Source: Anaerolineales bacterium
Lineage (GTDB): Bacteria > Chloroflexota > Anaerolineae > 4572-78 > J111
NCBI GenBank assembly: GCA_015075405.1
Contig: JABTUK010000004.1
Location: 1 to 64,000, forward strand
DNA: 64,000 nucleotides
Direction: 5' to 3'
Below are positions 24,046 through 34,136 of the stretch, piece after piece. The position numbers and the translations under genes were made by a program. Under the pieces are notes generated by a model. That model searched no databases, was not told where the DNA came from, and saw only the letters and a list, made by a program, of their open reading frames with translations. Each line of letters begins with the position of its first letter. The first letter of the stretch is position 1.

Positions 24046-25017
24046 ATGGAATATCGCCGCTTAGGCCAATATGGTTTGAAGGTCAGTGAGTTTTCGCTGG
24101 GGGCGTGGGTCACTTATGGCGGACAGGTGGGGGAGAAAGAGGCGCGCAAATGTATGCTGGCGGCCTACGAGGCCGGGGTAAACTTTTTCGACAATGCCGA
24201 TGTGTACGCCAACGGCAACGCCGAAATGGTGATGGGTGAGGTCATCAAAGACCTCAAGCGGACCGATTTGGTTATTTCGAGCAAGGTTTTCTGGCCGACC
24301 GGCCCCGGTCCTAATGATCGCGGGCTGTCGCGCAAGCACATTATGGAGTCGTGCCACGCCTCGCTCAAGCGGCTGCGGGTAGAGTATCTCGACCTGTATT
24401 TCTGCCACCGGCATGACCCTGAAACGCCCTTGGAGGAAGTGGTCCGGGCCATGGACGACCTGGTGCATCAGGGCAAAGTGCTCTATTGGGGCACCAGCGA
24501 GTGGCGCGGCAGCCAGATTACCGAGGCGGTAGAACTGGCCCGGCAGGGTGGATTCTATCCGCCGGCGGTCGAGCAGCCGCATTACAATATGTTCACCCGT
24601 GATATTGTCGAGACGGAATTGCTTGAGGCGGCCCAGCAGCACGGCGTGGGCCTGGTGGTCTGGAGTCCGCTGGCCAGCGGCATCCTGACCGGCAAGTACA
24701 ACGAGGGCATTCCCGCCGACAGCCGCATGGCCGACCCGGATTATGCCTGGCTGCGGCAGGGCGTCACTCAGGAACGAGTCTTTAAAGTGCGGCAATTAAC
24801 CGAGGTAGCCCGCGAAGTGGGCGCGAGCATGGCCCAACTGGCTCTAGCCTGGCTGTTACGCCTGCCGGAGATCAGTAGCGTCATCACCGGGGCCAGCCGG
24901 GCCAGCCAGGTTCAAGAAAATCTCAAGGCCGCCGAGGTTAAAGCCAAATTGACGCCGGAGATTTTAGCCCGGATTGAGGGGATTTTGGGGAATGACCCCA
25001 AGGTGGGGCTGGGGTGA
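24046..25017 (+). CDS. Aldo/keto reductase (Kv-beta-like)
   Basis: This 323-residue (beta/alpha)8 barrel enzyme resembles the voltage-gated potassium channel beta-subunit group. The catalytic tetrad is visible: Asp and Tyr in FFDNADVYANGNAE, Lys in ISSKVFW, and His in YFCHRHDPETP. NADPH-binding features near the C-terminus are SVITGASRASQVQENL. ATG 24046, after AAGGAAC, is preferred over the TTG at 24043. Physiological substrate unknown; detoxification of carbonyl compounds is likely. Confidence 0.93.
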   Translation: MEYRRLGQYGLKVSEFSLGAWVTYGGQVGEKEARKCMLAAYEAGVNFFDNADVYANGNAEMVMGEVIKDLKRTDLVISSKVFWPTGPGPNDRGLSRKHIMESCHASLKRLRVEYLDLYFCHRHDPETPLEEVVRAMDDLVHQGKVLYWGTSEWRGSQITEAVELARQGGFYPPAVEQPHYNMFTRDIVETELLEAAQQHGVGLVVWSPLASGILTGKYNEGIPADSRMADPDYAWLRQGVTQERVFKVRQLTEVAREVGASMAQLALAWLLRLPEISSVITGASRASQVQENLKAAEVKAKLTPEILARIEGILGNDPKVGLG

Positions 25018-25018
25018 G

Positions 25019-25098
25019 GCGTGGAGCGTGAGACGTGAGGCGTGGTGCGTAGGGCGTGGTCCGTTGGTTGTATTACGGACCACGCCCCACGCACTACG
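25019..25098. repeat. GGCGTGG tandem/inverted repeat
   Basis: Several GCGTG(G/A) units (GTGAGGCGTGGTGCGTAGG) are followed by CACGCCCCACGCACTACG, and an inner arm GGTCCGT pairs with ACGGACC. It forms a hairpin between the reductase and DUF971 genes. Confidence 0.65.
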
Positions 25099-25115
25099 TT
25101 TTTAGGATATTGACT

Positions 25116-25463
25116 ATGGCTGAACTAACGCTTGAACAAAAAACCGCTCGCAACATCGAGGTTGACCTCAAGGGGCGGGAGGTACGGATTACCTGGGCCG
25201 ACGGTTATCGCAGCGTTTATGGGCTGAATTATCTGCGCCAGATTTGTCCGTGCGCGGTTTGTAATGCTCAGCGGCGCAATCAAGACCCGCTGCGGGTGCT
25301 AAAGCCGGATCAAATTGTAACTAAGGCCGAACTGCGGGCCGAACGCCCGGTGGAGATGGTCGGCAACTATGCGTTGCAGTTCTTCTGGGCCGATGGGCAC
25401 AATGTCGGCCTCTACTCGTTTGAATTTCTGCGAGAGAAAAGCCCTGGCACTGGGTTCACTTAA
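25116..25463 (+). CDS. DUF971 family protein
   Basis: This 115-residue protein is a DUF971 (gamma-butyrobetaine hydroxylase-like N-terminal) domain. The family pattern is visible: VDLKGREVRITWADGYRSVYGLNYLRQICPCAVCNAQRR, with CPCAVC at about 47-52, and VGNYALQFFWADGHNVGLYSFEFLRE at the C-terminus. Relatives are linked to iron-sulfur or carnitine-related enzymes, but the role of stand-alone members is uncertain. The ATG at 25116 follows TTAGGATATTGACT. Confidence 0.87.
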   Translation: MAELTLEQKTARNIEVDLKGREVRITWADGYRSVYGLNYLRQICPCAVCNAQRRNQDPLRVLKPDQIVTKAELRAERPVEMVGNYALQFFWADGHNVGLYSFEFLREKSPGTGFT

Positions 25464-25615
25464 TGGGAAGAAGGAGAATGGAACACAGAGCACACGGAGA
25501 AGACACAAAGTTCACTGAGAAACTCTGCGGTCTCTGTGCCTTCTTTGTGCCCTCTGTGTTAAAATTCCATCTTGTAGACCCAGGGCCAAAGCCCTTAACT
25601 CAACAGAAATATAGT
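25464..25615. repeat. ACACAGAG/CTCTGTG palindromic repeat
   Basis: At 25482-25560, GAACACAGAGCACACGGAG is followed by CTCTGTGCC and GCCCTCTGTG, forming a hairpin. The 500 bp from 25464 to 25963 hold only this repeat, the palindromic element at 25616-25700 and the repeats at 25790-25945; I see no gene. Confidence 0.65.
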
Positions 25616-25700
25616 CTCAGTGGATCCAATTTTCGGGGAGTGCGACACGCTCACGTGCCGCACGTGGGCGTGCTGGCTCCTCAAATTTGGATCTACTGAG
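25616..25700. mobile_element. MITE-like palindromic element, copy 2
   Basis: The ends CTCAGTGGATCCAATTTTCG and CAAATTTGGATCTACTGAG are inverted copies, and the core GTGCCGCACGTGGGCGTGC matches the element at 5742-5840. The middle is about 14 bp shorter. Confidence 0.65.
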
Positions 25701-25789
25701 TCTTCCAGAAAAGTTTTTGCTGCTGAAACAGGTAGCAAGCCCTTCGGCGCACCCGAAGGGGTGAGGTAATAGAGCAGTAAATTAGGCAC

Positions 25790-25945
25790 TTAGGCATTCA
25801 CAGCGACAAAAAATTGTCGATCCTTTTTGCGAATGGCGAATGGCGAATGATGATTCTGATTCGCCATTCGCCCATTCGCCATTCTTTTCCAAGCGCAGTC
25901 TTGGAAAAAACTTAGTCACTTGTAGTACTCAGATCGACAAAAGAT
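25790..25945. repeat. Mixed intergenic repeats including GAATGGCG copy 4
   Basis: CAGCGACAAAAAATTGTCG (about 25800-25819) matches a sequence at about 18286-18308 in inverse orientation, and a shortened CGACAAAAGATTGTCG recurs at 25934-25950. Between them, 25829-25885 is a GAATGGCG/CGCCATTC palindrome. Confidence 0.65.
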
Positions 25946-25963
25946 TGTCGATAAAAGGGTTGT

Positions 25964-27604
25964 CTAAACAGCGACACCGAGGATAAGGAGTAAAGCCCGC
26001 ATCTCGGTTTGCACTTTACCATATTGCAGATCAAGGTCAGTCTGAGGCTGGGGGTTGGGTTCGCTTTTGGGCTTGGTCACGCTGGCTAAAACGGGTTTAA
26101 TGACCTTCTCGCGTAAAGTCAGTAAGGCAGCCATGATTTTAAGAGCGCTGGTTTCGACTTGATAGCGGCGGGCTGAACCAATTTTGTGACCCAGTTTTGC
26201 CGCGCAGTTTTTGAGATCGTAAGCCGCGTGGCGAGGCTGATACTGACTTTCGGGCCAGCCTAACAGACCCTGGACCTGCTGGGCTAATTGGGAGACGCTG
26301 AAGCCTCCCGGCGTTATGGCTAAAGCAAGCACGGCTTGAGTACGGCCCGCAGCCGAGGCTGGTTGAGGTCCAGACCCGCGGTGGGGTTGAACCGACCTGA
26401 CCCCGCTGGCCTAAGGTATCCAGGGTGTCATCGGCCACAAAGGCTTGATCCAGGGCATAGAGTTGGTTGAGAAAGCGCTCCAGGATTTGCTGGAACTGGA
26501 CGATCAGTTCAGGGAATTGATCCAGGCGGCGGGGGACCAGACCAGGCGCGGGCGTTATGCAGCATCACTTCAGCCCGGAGAACAGCCTCGCCTTTGGTGT
26601 ACAACTTGAGGGTCAAGGGAGCAAATGGAGCCTGAAAATGGTCAAGTCGTACCTCAGGTCGCTCGAGGTTTCGTTCTAGTTTGAGCCGGCGGCCCTTAGG
26701 ACTGCCTTTGAAGTGAGGCCGGCGCTTGCGGCCAAAGATGGTCATGATCTGCCTAAGGCCCAGTCGAGCGCGGGTCCGATCAATCAGGGTTTGAACACCT
26801 GCTCCATTTGAGCCGGACGCCGAAACAGCAGGTTGCGCGAGTACTCCACCTGAAACAACGAACAACGGTATCTGAAACCACTCCGCAGTCGTTCGCTTTC
26901 GGGCAGGGCAAAATAGAGACAACTGTTGAGCCAGCGGTGGCAGACCTGACCCAGTTGCCCTTTGGTGGGTAGCTCCCACGAGGTCTCTGCAAGCCAGGTC
27001 AAGTCTGCGGCGGTCATTATATCGCTAAAACAGTTGCTTGTCAGTTCCAGAGTTCGCCCGGCCTGATGGGCCTGACGAGCCAGATATTCGTGCCCATTGA
27101 ATAACCATCGCCGCGAACGGCGGATGGCTGCTAATACGGAGGGTGACGCCCCCATTCCGGGTCCATGATGTGAAAGAAAATGTGGTTGATCATCCGATAA
27201 TGCTTGCTCAAACTGTGAACTCGACCCTCTGGGCTACGTTTGACATCCCAGACTGCTCCCGATGCCCGACTGATGATGATGATCAGAAACAGCCCGACAA
27301 AAGCTGGGTCGTCTGGTTTGTATTGTTCAGCCAAGTCATGTTTACGCTCCTCTAATGGACCCTCCAGCACTGGAATGTCGTGTTTGTTCGCGTAAGCTTT
27401 GACCCGCCGATGGAACCGACCCGACAATCGGATCAGATGCGTTTTGTCCAGGTTCTCATCGCTGCCATACAGCCGTCGCCACCAGTAACGAAAGCCGCCC
27501 GCCGAGGAGGCCAGCCGATGGTAGGCGGTCAGGACAATCCGGTCTGGGCAATCATAACTCCCCTGCAAATAATCGGCGTAGGCTGCGCTCAACTGGTCAA
27601 CCAT
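25964..27604 (-). pseudogene. Broken mobile-type gene of about 540 codons
   Basis: Five consecutive minus-strand frames together read like one protein: an N-terminal part from ATG 27604 (MVDQLSAAYADYLQGSYDC, preceded by AAGGAG), a middle with NGHEYLARQAHQAGR and VEYSRNLLFRRP, a DRTRARLGLRQIMTIFGRKRRP segment, and a C-terminal ITPGGFSVSQLAQQVQ winged-helix-like part. I recall similar full-length proteins scattered in soil bacteria, possibly transposase-like, but know no named family. Terminal repeats are not evident. Frame breaks could be decay or the same consensus errors seen in the next 30 kb. Confidence 0.55.
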
Positions 27605-27737
27605 TGTATCCTCTCCTTCATCTCGCTGATGAAGTGAGCTTAATCAAAATACTTCAATCTTGTCAAATGCCCGCAGGGCTGTTTTTGCTGAGCGCAGTCT
27701 CAGCAAATGGGTAGACATTATCGGAAATAACTTTTTT

Positions 27738-27806
27738 CACGCCAAGACGCAAAGTCGCAAAGGTTTTTTTCTCTTAAAAACTTGGCGTTCTTTGCGCCTT
27801 GGCGAG
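27738..27806. repeat. CGCCAAGACGCAAAG / CTTTGCGCCTTGGCG palindrome
   Basis: TCACGCCAAGACGCAAAGTC is mirrored by TTCTTTGCGCCTTGGCGAG. It lies just downstream of the sat-cysC gene and could end that transcript. The 278 bp between the two genes contain nothing else. Confidence 0.65.
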
Positions 27807-27882
27807 AGGTATTTTTATTTCCGATAAACTCTATTTTTTACCTGCTACCTTGCTACCCTGGTGTGGTAAAGAATAGCTTCAG

Positions 27883-29622
27883 TTATCTCTCGCCCCCGTT
27901 TTCCCTGATTACAGCCTCGGTTTCATCCTCCAGCAGCAGCCCCGTTTTGACCAGATACTCAAAAATCCGGCGGGCGTTTTGCTCCGGCAGATAATTAGCC
28001 CCATCCAACAAAATCTCTGGATCCAGCGGCGGCTCGTATGGATCGTCAATGCCGGTCAAGCCGTGCAGGTCGCCGCGCTGGCTTTGGGAATAAAAGCCTT
28101 TGTCGTCGCGCTGGATGCAAACCTCCAGGGTGTGTCCACAAACACTTCGATAAAATTTTCGCCGATCATGCGCCGGCAGTCATTGCGGGCGGTGCGATAA
28201 GGGCTGATGGCTGCGGTGATGACAATGCCCTTGTGTCGCACAATCTCGGCGGCAATAAAGCCAATACGGCGAATGTTAATATCGCGGTCTTCTTTGCTAA
28301 AGCCAGCCCTTTGGAAATGTGGGTGCGGATAGCCGCCCCGTCCAGAATCGTCACCTGGCGGCCCTGCTCCAGCAGCATGCTGGTCAGGGCTTCGGCGGTG
28401 GTGGATTTGCCGGCCCCGCCTGCCGGTGAACCAGAGGCAAAAGCCTTCTGCCGGTGGCGGGCGGCGACATTTTGCCCAGAATGGCGGCGGTTTCGGGCCG
28501 GGTAAACCAGGCCGGCAGTGGCTTGCCGTTGGCCAGGTACTCACTCCGCACCTGCGTTCCCGAAATGGAGAAGACTTTATTCTCGGCGGAACTTCCGTTT
28601 CTTCCACATAACGATCTTCGTCGGGCAGGTAGGAGAGCGCCCGGAACGCACCATTTTCACCCCTACTTCGTCGCTATGTTTCACCAGCAACTCCTGAGCA
28701 TCGTAGGGGCGTAAAAGGGCTTGCCGCTGAATCTTTGCCGGGGCCGGCGTGGTCACGACCGACAATAAAGTGGTTGGCCCCATAGTTGCGGCGGATGATG
28801 GCATGCCAGACCGCTTCGCGTGGGCCGGCGATATCGATGGCCAGGGTAAGAGGCTGAGCAGGGCGCTGAGGGTCATAATAATTCTTGATCAGGGTTTTGT
28901 AAATGCGGACGCGGGTGTAGTGGTCTACGTCGCCCGGCTTGGTCAGGCCGACAGCCGGATGCAACAACAGCGCCCCATTGATGTCGGCCATAGCCCGTTT
29001 GGTTAATTCTTCGTGGATGCGGTGCAGTGGGTTGCGGGTTTGGAAAGCTACAACGTTGTGATGGCCCATGCCGCTCAGACGTCGGCGCACCTCAACCGGG
29101 GGCAGGCGCAGTTCGGTGAAATCATAAGCGCGGGGCAGATTGATCACCCGCAGTGGGCCGGAGATATAGACTTTGCCCCAGGTTTCCATTTCGGCTATCA
29201 GGGGATGGCGGGCATCCAAACTGCCGCAAACGTGATGGGCCTCGCGGTCGGCATCCCAGGCAAACGCCTCCTCGACCTTCATCACGGCCATCAGATTGTT
29301 TTTGCTATCACGCAAGGCAATCTCTTTGCCCAAACGCAGCGGGGTGTCTTCGTCAATCGGCAGGGTGATGGGCATAGGAAAAGCGTACCGTTGACCAGGC
29401 GCATCTCTTCGACCACCCGATCATAGTCGGCCTTGCCCATAAAGCGGTCCAACGGCGAGAAGCCGCCAATGGCCAGCAGTTCCAGATCGCACAAGGAGCG
29501 GTTAGAGAGTTGGATCGAAGGGAGGGTATTGGCTTTGTGGGTCAGTTCGGTCCGCTCTTCCTCGGCCACCAGCAGACTGACCAGTTTTCCGCCGTAGGGG
29601 GAACCAATAGATCGTTTGACAT
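27883..29622 (-). CDS. Fused ATP sulfurylase (Sat) and APS kinase (CysC), frame-disrupted
   Basis: The intended protein of about 580 residues would make APS from sulfate and ATP and then phosphorylate it to PAPS. Sat part: SNRSLCDLELLAIGGFSPLDRFMG, then FQTRNPLHRIHEELTKRA with the QxRNPxHR active-site motif, and NYGANHFIVGRDHAGPG. APS-kinase part: a P-loop reconstructable as FTG..GAGKSTTAEAL, then EDRDINIRRIGFIAAEI, VDTPLEVCIQRDDKG and DPYEPPLDPEI. At least five frame changes occur, each explicable by homopolymer loss (for example C6 to C5 after LLVP). AAGGAGG precedes the ATG. It is last in the cysD-cysNC-sat run. Confidence 0.85.
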
Positions 29623-29711
29623 CCCCTCAAGTACCTCCTTGTAGGGCTTCTTCATTGAAGTTTCAGAGTTCCAGAAAGAAAAGGGGTGAAAAGTCCACTT
29701 TTTCACCCCTT

Positions 29712-31665
29712 TCAAAACCTTATGATTTTGGCAAAATCCCGCGCTTCCAACTCGGCAATGATCTGCTCGACAATCTCCTCGGTGCTGCGCAGATCGGTTT
29801 CGACGACGAGTTCGGGGTGCTGCGGCTCTTCGTAGGGCGAGGAGATGCCGGTGAAGTTTTGATTTCGCCCGCCAGGGCTTTGGCGTACAACCCCTTGGGG
29901 TCGCGCCGTTTGCACACTTCCAGGTCGCATTTGACAAAGATTTCAAAGAAGCGGCCTTCGGGCAGAATGGAGCGGGCAAAATCCCGTTCGCTCTGGAAGG
30001 GCGAGATAAAGCTGCACAGCACAATGTTGCCGTGCCCAAAGCCCAGGCGAGAGACCTCGGCGGCGCGGCGGATGTTCTCGTTGCGGTCGTTGTCCGAGAA
30101 GCCCAGATCGCCGTTCAGCCGTGGCGCAGATTGTCGCCGTCGAGGAACATGGTGTGAACGTCGCGTTCAAATAAACGCTGCTCCAGCTTTTAGCCACCGT
30201 AGATTTACCCGAGCCGGACAGGCCGGTGAACCAGAGACCGCCCCTTTGTGCCGGTTGTGCTGCTCGCGCTGTTCCAGGGTGACCCCGCCAATTTCCCAGA
30301 CTACATCGGTGGATTTGCGGCGCTCGATGCTGGGGCGGGCCGGCTCAGTCGGGGCTTCGACCAAATCGCTGATGCGGCGCGACCGTCCGCGGATCATGCC
30401 AGCGGCGACGGTATTGTTGGTGTAAGGGGTCAATCAGGATGAAGCTGCCGGTGTTGCGGTTGATTTCATAGCGGTCAAAAACAGGGGGTGAGTAGTGGTA
30501 AGTTGCACCCGGCCAATCTCGTTGAGGGCCAATGCGTCGGCGGGGCTGCGGTGCATCGTGTCCACATCAATTTTGTAATCAGAGCCCGAAATAAACGCCT
30601 TGACCGTGCGGGTGGTGTGCTGCACCCAATAGTGCCCTGCGGGTTCAGCGGGGTTTCGCTCATCCAGCAGATGACCGCGTCAACCTGGTTGCTCTTTTGG
30701 GGCAAATTGTGGGTGCGGACGATCATATCGCCCCGGCTGATGTCAATTTCATCTTCCAGGGTGATGATAACCGAATCGCCGGCTACCGCTTCGGCCTGGT
30801 CGCCTTCGTAGGTCACAATTGATTTGACCCGGCTGCCCAGGCCGGAAGGAAACACGACCACCTCTTCGCCGGGGGCAATGCGGCCTGAGGCAATTTGTCC
30901 GGCAAAGCCCCGGAAATTTGATTGGGGCACACATACTGCACCGGGAAGCGAAAATCCACCAGGTTGCGGCTGCCGCCGACATTGACATTTTCCAGGTGGT
31001 GCAGCAAGGTCGAGCCATCATACCCAGGGCATGTTCTCGCTCTTGTCCACCACATTATCGCCTTTGAGGGCGGAGATAGGAATAAACACAATGTCTTGCA
31101 CTGGCAGCTTGGCCGCAAAATCTTTGTAATCGGCTACAATCTGGTCGAACACCTTCTGCTCGTAATCCACCAAATCCATCTTGTTGACCGCCACAACCAG
31201 GTGCGGGAATGTGCAAGGTCGCCAGAAAGCCGTGCCGCTTGATTGGGTCAGCACCCTTGCGGGCGTCAATCAAAATAATGGCCAGTTCGGCGGTAGATGC
31301 GCCGGAGACCATGTTGCGGGTATACTGGATGTGGCCGGGTGTGTCGGCGATGATGAATTTGCGTTTGGGCGTGGCAAAATAGCGGTAGGCCACATCAATG
31401 GTAATTTTCTGCTCGCGCTCAGCCTTCAGCCCGTCGGTCAACAGGGCCAGGTCAACGTATTCGTCGCCGCGTTCATTGCTGGCCCGCTGTACGGCTTCGA
31501 TTTGATCCTCAAAATAGCTTTTGAATCGTATAACAAACGGCCAATCAAGGTGCTTTTGCCGTCGTCAACGCTGCCGGCGGTGGTGAAACGCAATAGTTCG
31601 ATGTTGTCAAGGGAGTCGTGCGACTCGGAAATTTGTTCTGCGGTGATGGTTTGTTCTAATAACAT
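29712..31665 (-). CDS. cysN: Bifunctional sulfate adenylyltransferase subunit 1 / APS kinase, frame-disrupted
   Basis: CysN is the GTPase that drives sulfate adenylation by CysD; here it is fused to a C-terminal APS kinase (CysNC, about 650 residues). GTPase motifs: RFTTAGSVDDGKSTLIGRLL near the start, DTPGHIQYTRNMVSGAS, and VAVNKMDLVDY. The beta-barrel part contains NFRGFAGQIASGRIAPGEEVVVFPSG. The kinase part starts after VVWEIGGVTLEQREQHNRHKGAV and continues NENIRRAAEV, FVKCDLEVCKRRDPKGLYAKA and SPYEEPQHPELVVET, ending IIRF. Several frame changes occur, apparently homopolymer losses. It lies 95 bp after cysD. Confidence 0.88.
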
Positions 31666-31705
31666 AATTTTTGGATTCCCACTCGATGGTTTAGAAATAT
31701 TATTT

Positions 31706-31760
31706 GAGGCTAAGGCTAAGGCTGAGGCTGAGCGATTCCTTAGCCTCAGCCTCAGCCTTC
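31706..31760. repeat. GAGGCTAAGGCT tandem/inverted repeat
   Basis: GAGGCTAAGGCTAAGGCTGAGG is followed by CCTTAGCCTCAGCCTCAGCC, a hairpin between cysD and cysN in the same transcript. It may tune cysN expression or be a neutral insertion. Confidence 0.75.
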
Positions 31761-32660
31761 TTAAAAAATAGCCTTGTTTTTGCGATCTTCCATGGCCGAG
31801 TCTGAACGTTTATCGTCCGCCCGGGCGCCGCGCTCGGTGACGCGGGCCGAAGCCACTTCCTGGATAATATCGTCCAACGTGGCAGCGCGTGATTCAACCG
31901 CGCCGGTGCAGGTCATATCGCCGATGGTACGGAAGCGCACAATTTTGCTTTCAATTTTTCTTTGCCGTAGGGCCGACCACATCGGAGGCGGCCAGGAGCA
32001 TGCTGTCACGGTTGATGATGTCGCGCCGGTGCGAGAAGTAAAGCGAGGGGATCGGCACTTCCGCCGTCTGGATATACTGCCAGATGTCCAATTCGGTCCA
32101 GTTGCTCAGGGGAAGACGCGAAAACCTTCGTTGGGATTTTGCGGCCGTTGTACAGGTTCCACAGTTCGGGCCGCTGATTTTTGGGGTCCCACTGGCCAAA
32201 GGCATCGCGGTGGGAAAAGAAGCGCTCTTTGGCGCGGGCCTTTTCCTCGTCGCGGCGAGCGCCGCCCAGGGCTGCCTCAAATTTGAACTCGGCCAGGGCG
32301 TCGAGCAGGGTGACGGTTTGCAGGCCGTTGCGGCTGGCGTGGGGGCCGGTTTCTTCGACCACGCGGCCCTGGTCAATCGAGTCTTGCACATAGCGGACAA
32401 TCAGCCGCACCCCAATCCGCTCGACCATTTCATCGCGGAAGGTCAGGGTTTCTTCAAAATTATGCCCGGTGTCAATATGCAGCAGCGGGAACGGGATTTG
32501 CCGGGAAAAAGGCTTTCTGGGCCAGGTGAGCCATAACAATCGAGTCTTTCCCCGGAAAAAGCAGGACAGGCCGCTCGAATTGAGCGGCTACTTCGCGCAT
32601 CACGTAGATGGCTTCAGACTCCAACTGTTTCAAATGGGAACGAAGATATGATACATTCAT
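31761..32660 (-). CDS. cysD: Sulfate adenylyltransferase subunit 2, frame-disrupted
   Basis: CysD adenylates sulfate together with CysN. The start MNVSYLRSHLKQLESEAIYVMREVAAQFERPVLLF is followed by what should be the SGGKDS PP-loop, here read PGKDS. Then come LLHIDTGHNFEETLTFRDEM, GRRDEEKARAKERFFSHRD-like sequence, LSNWTELDIWQYI, YFSHRRDIINRD and FRTIGDMTCTGAVES. About 300 residues are intended. At the PP-loop three neighbouring runs (T, G and A) each look one base short, which keeps frame but deletes a residue. The promoter at 32712-32745 contains a direct repeat shared with the exopolysaccharide operon. Confidence 0.9.
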
Positions 32661-32711
32661 TTTTATAATAGACCTCTTTTCGGTGTTAGCTTTGCTGAAA
32701 TATCCTGCGTG

Positions 32712-32745
32712 ATTATAGCATAAGGGGTTTGAATTAAGTTTGAAT
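32712..32745 (-). promoter_or_regulatory. Activator-type promoter of the sulfate activation operon
   Basis: Read on the minus strand, ATTCAAAC (32738-32745) is repeated after 3 bp (32727-32734; 11-bp period), and 9 bp later comes TATAAT (32712-32717). The same arrangement, differing at few positions, precedes the Wzz gene at 37318. There is no good -35, and the repeat covers that position, as in PhoB-type activated promoters. The -10 lies about 50 bp before the cysD ATG. Confidence 0.65.
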
Positions 32746-32774
32746 AGGTTAAAAGTGGAGGGTTGGAAGGTGGG

Positions 32775-32817
32775 CAATCTCGTTCTCACACCTCGCGTCG
32801 GTTTGGGAACGAGATTG
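32775..32817. repeat. CAATCTCGTTC palindrome
   Basis: CAATCTCGTTC and GAACGAGATTG form an 11-bp stem with further partial pairing inside. It lies between the divergent cysD and deacetylase genes, upstream of the cysD promoter. Confidence 0.6.
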
Positions 32818-32943
32818 CAGAACGGTGGTCGTAGACCGCCGTTGAGCAACAAGTATGGCTCTTTTTCAGTCTTCCATTCCTCCATTCTTCCAATCATCCC
32901 TTTTGAGTTTGTGTTTTATGTAAATATCCCTTAAAATAACGGG

Positions 32944-34047
32944 GTGAAAGATCAGTCCACGCCTTATTTTCAGCCGATAAAGATAAAAATTAACTCTGTT
33001 CGATGGCTCTGGTTGGCCTGGTTCAGCTTGGCAGGCTTACTGCTGGGGGCGTGTAATTTGTTCCAGCCGGAGCAGCCCGGCCTGCCTCAAGCGAGAATCA
33101 TTTTGTTACCCCAACGCCGCCCGGTTTGATGGTGCTCAGCGAGGGACAGCGTTTTGCGGCCCAGCCGCCCGTCCAGTCCACTGCCCTGGCTGCGCCCTAC
33201 TTTGCCGGGGCCAATGAAATGGGCCAGGTGATGGTGCTGGAATATCACCGCATTGGCTACCCGGAACAGCGCTATCAGCGCACCCTGAAAACCTGCGGGC
33301 CGATTTGGAACGCCTTTATCAAAGCGGCTACTACCCGGTAAACTTTGTTGACGTGATTCAAGGCCTGCCCGCTGTGCCACCCGGTAAAAACCCATTGCCC
33401 TCACCTTTGATGACTCCGACATCAGCCAGTTTAAGGTGCTGGCCGACCGCACTATTGACGCCGACTCAGCCCTGGGTATTCTATTGAATTTTCACCACCA
33501 ACACCCCACCGATTGGCCCACCCGCGCCACATTTTTTGTACTGGGCGACGACAGCAATAATCATTACAAGGTTTTTGGTCAATCTGAGTTGGCCAAAGAG
33601 AAAATCCAGGTGCTGGTTGACTTGGGCATGGAGGTTGGCAGCCATACCGTCAGCCACGCCGATTTATCGGTGGCGACGGCGGAAAGAATATACTGGGAAT
33701 TGGCAGTCAGCCAGCATGTGATTGAAGAAATGGCTCCGGGTTATCAGGTGCAAACCTTATCCGTTCCCTTTGGCGGCTTTCCTTTTACCCTGGATTTTCT
33801 AAAAGCCGGGCAGTGGGAAGAATTAAGCTACAGTTATATCGGCAATGCAGCCGCCTGGGGCGGTCCCAATGTTTCCCTTTGACCCCACATTTGAACCGTA
33901 TCATGTTTCTCGCCTGGAAGTGACCGAGACCTCTGTGGATCACTGGCTGACCTACTTTGAGCAGAATCTGAGGCCTATTATATCTCCGATGGCGACCCCA
34001 ACCGCGTGACCTTTCCGCAGCGGGTTGAAATTGCGGCGGAACCGTAG
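32944..34047 (+). CDS. Polysaccharide deacetylase lipoprotein, frame-disrupted
   Basis: The intended protein of about 365 residues has an N-terminal signal with lipobox LAGLLLGAC, so it is probably a lipoprotein on the outer face. NodB-type catalytic features are spread over adjacent frames: VMVLEYHRIG, an ALTFDDSD-like metal-binding segment near 33405, RATFFVLGDD, MEVGSHTVSHADLS with the two His, and VPFGGF. The end reads PNRVTFPQRVEIAAEP and stops at 34045-34047. The substrate is an N-acetylated sugar polymer, not determinable here. The start codon is GTG 32944. Confidence 0.78.
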
Positions 34048-34059
34048 AGGCGATGATAG

Positions 34060-34136
34060 GTGAGGCGAGGAGGCGAAGAGACGAAAGCTTTTCATCGCCT
34101 CCTCGCCTCACGAGTCCTCGCCTCACCGCCTCACTC
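34060..34136. repeat. GGCGAGGA palindrome, second copy
   Basis: GGTGAGGCGAGGAGGCGAAG is followed by TCGCCTCCTCGCCTCACGAG, making a hairpin between the convergent deacetylase and selB genes. It is related to the copy inside lysK. Confidence 0.7.
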
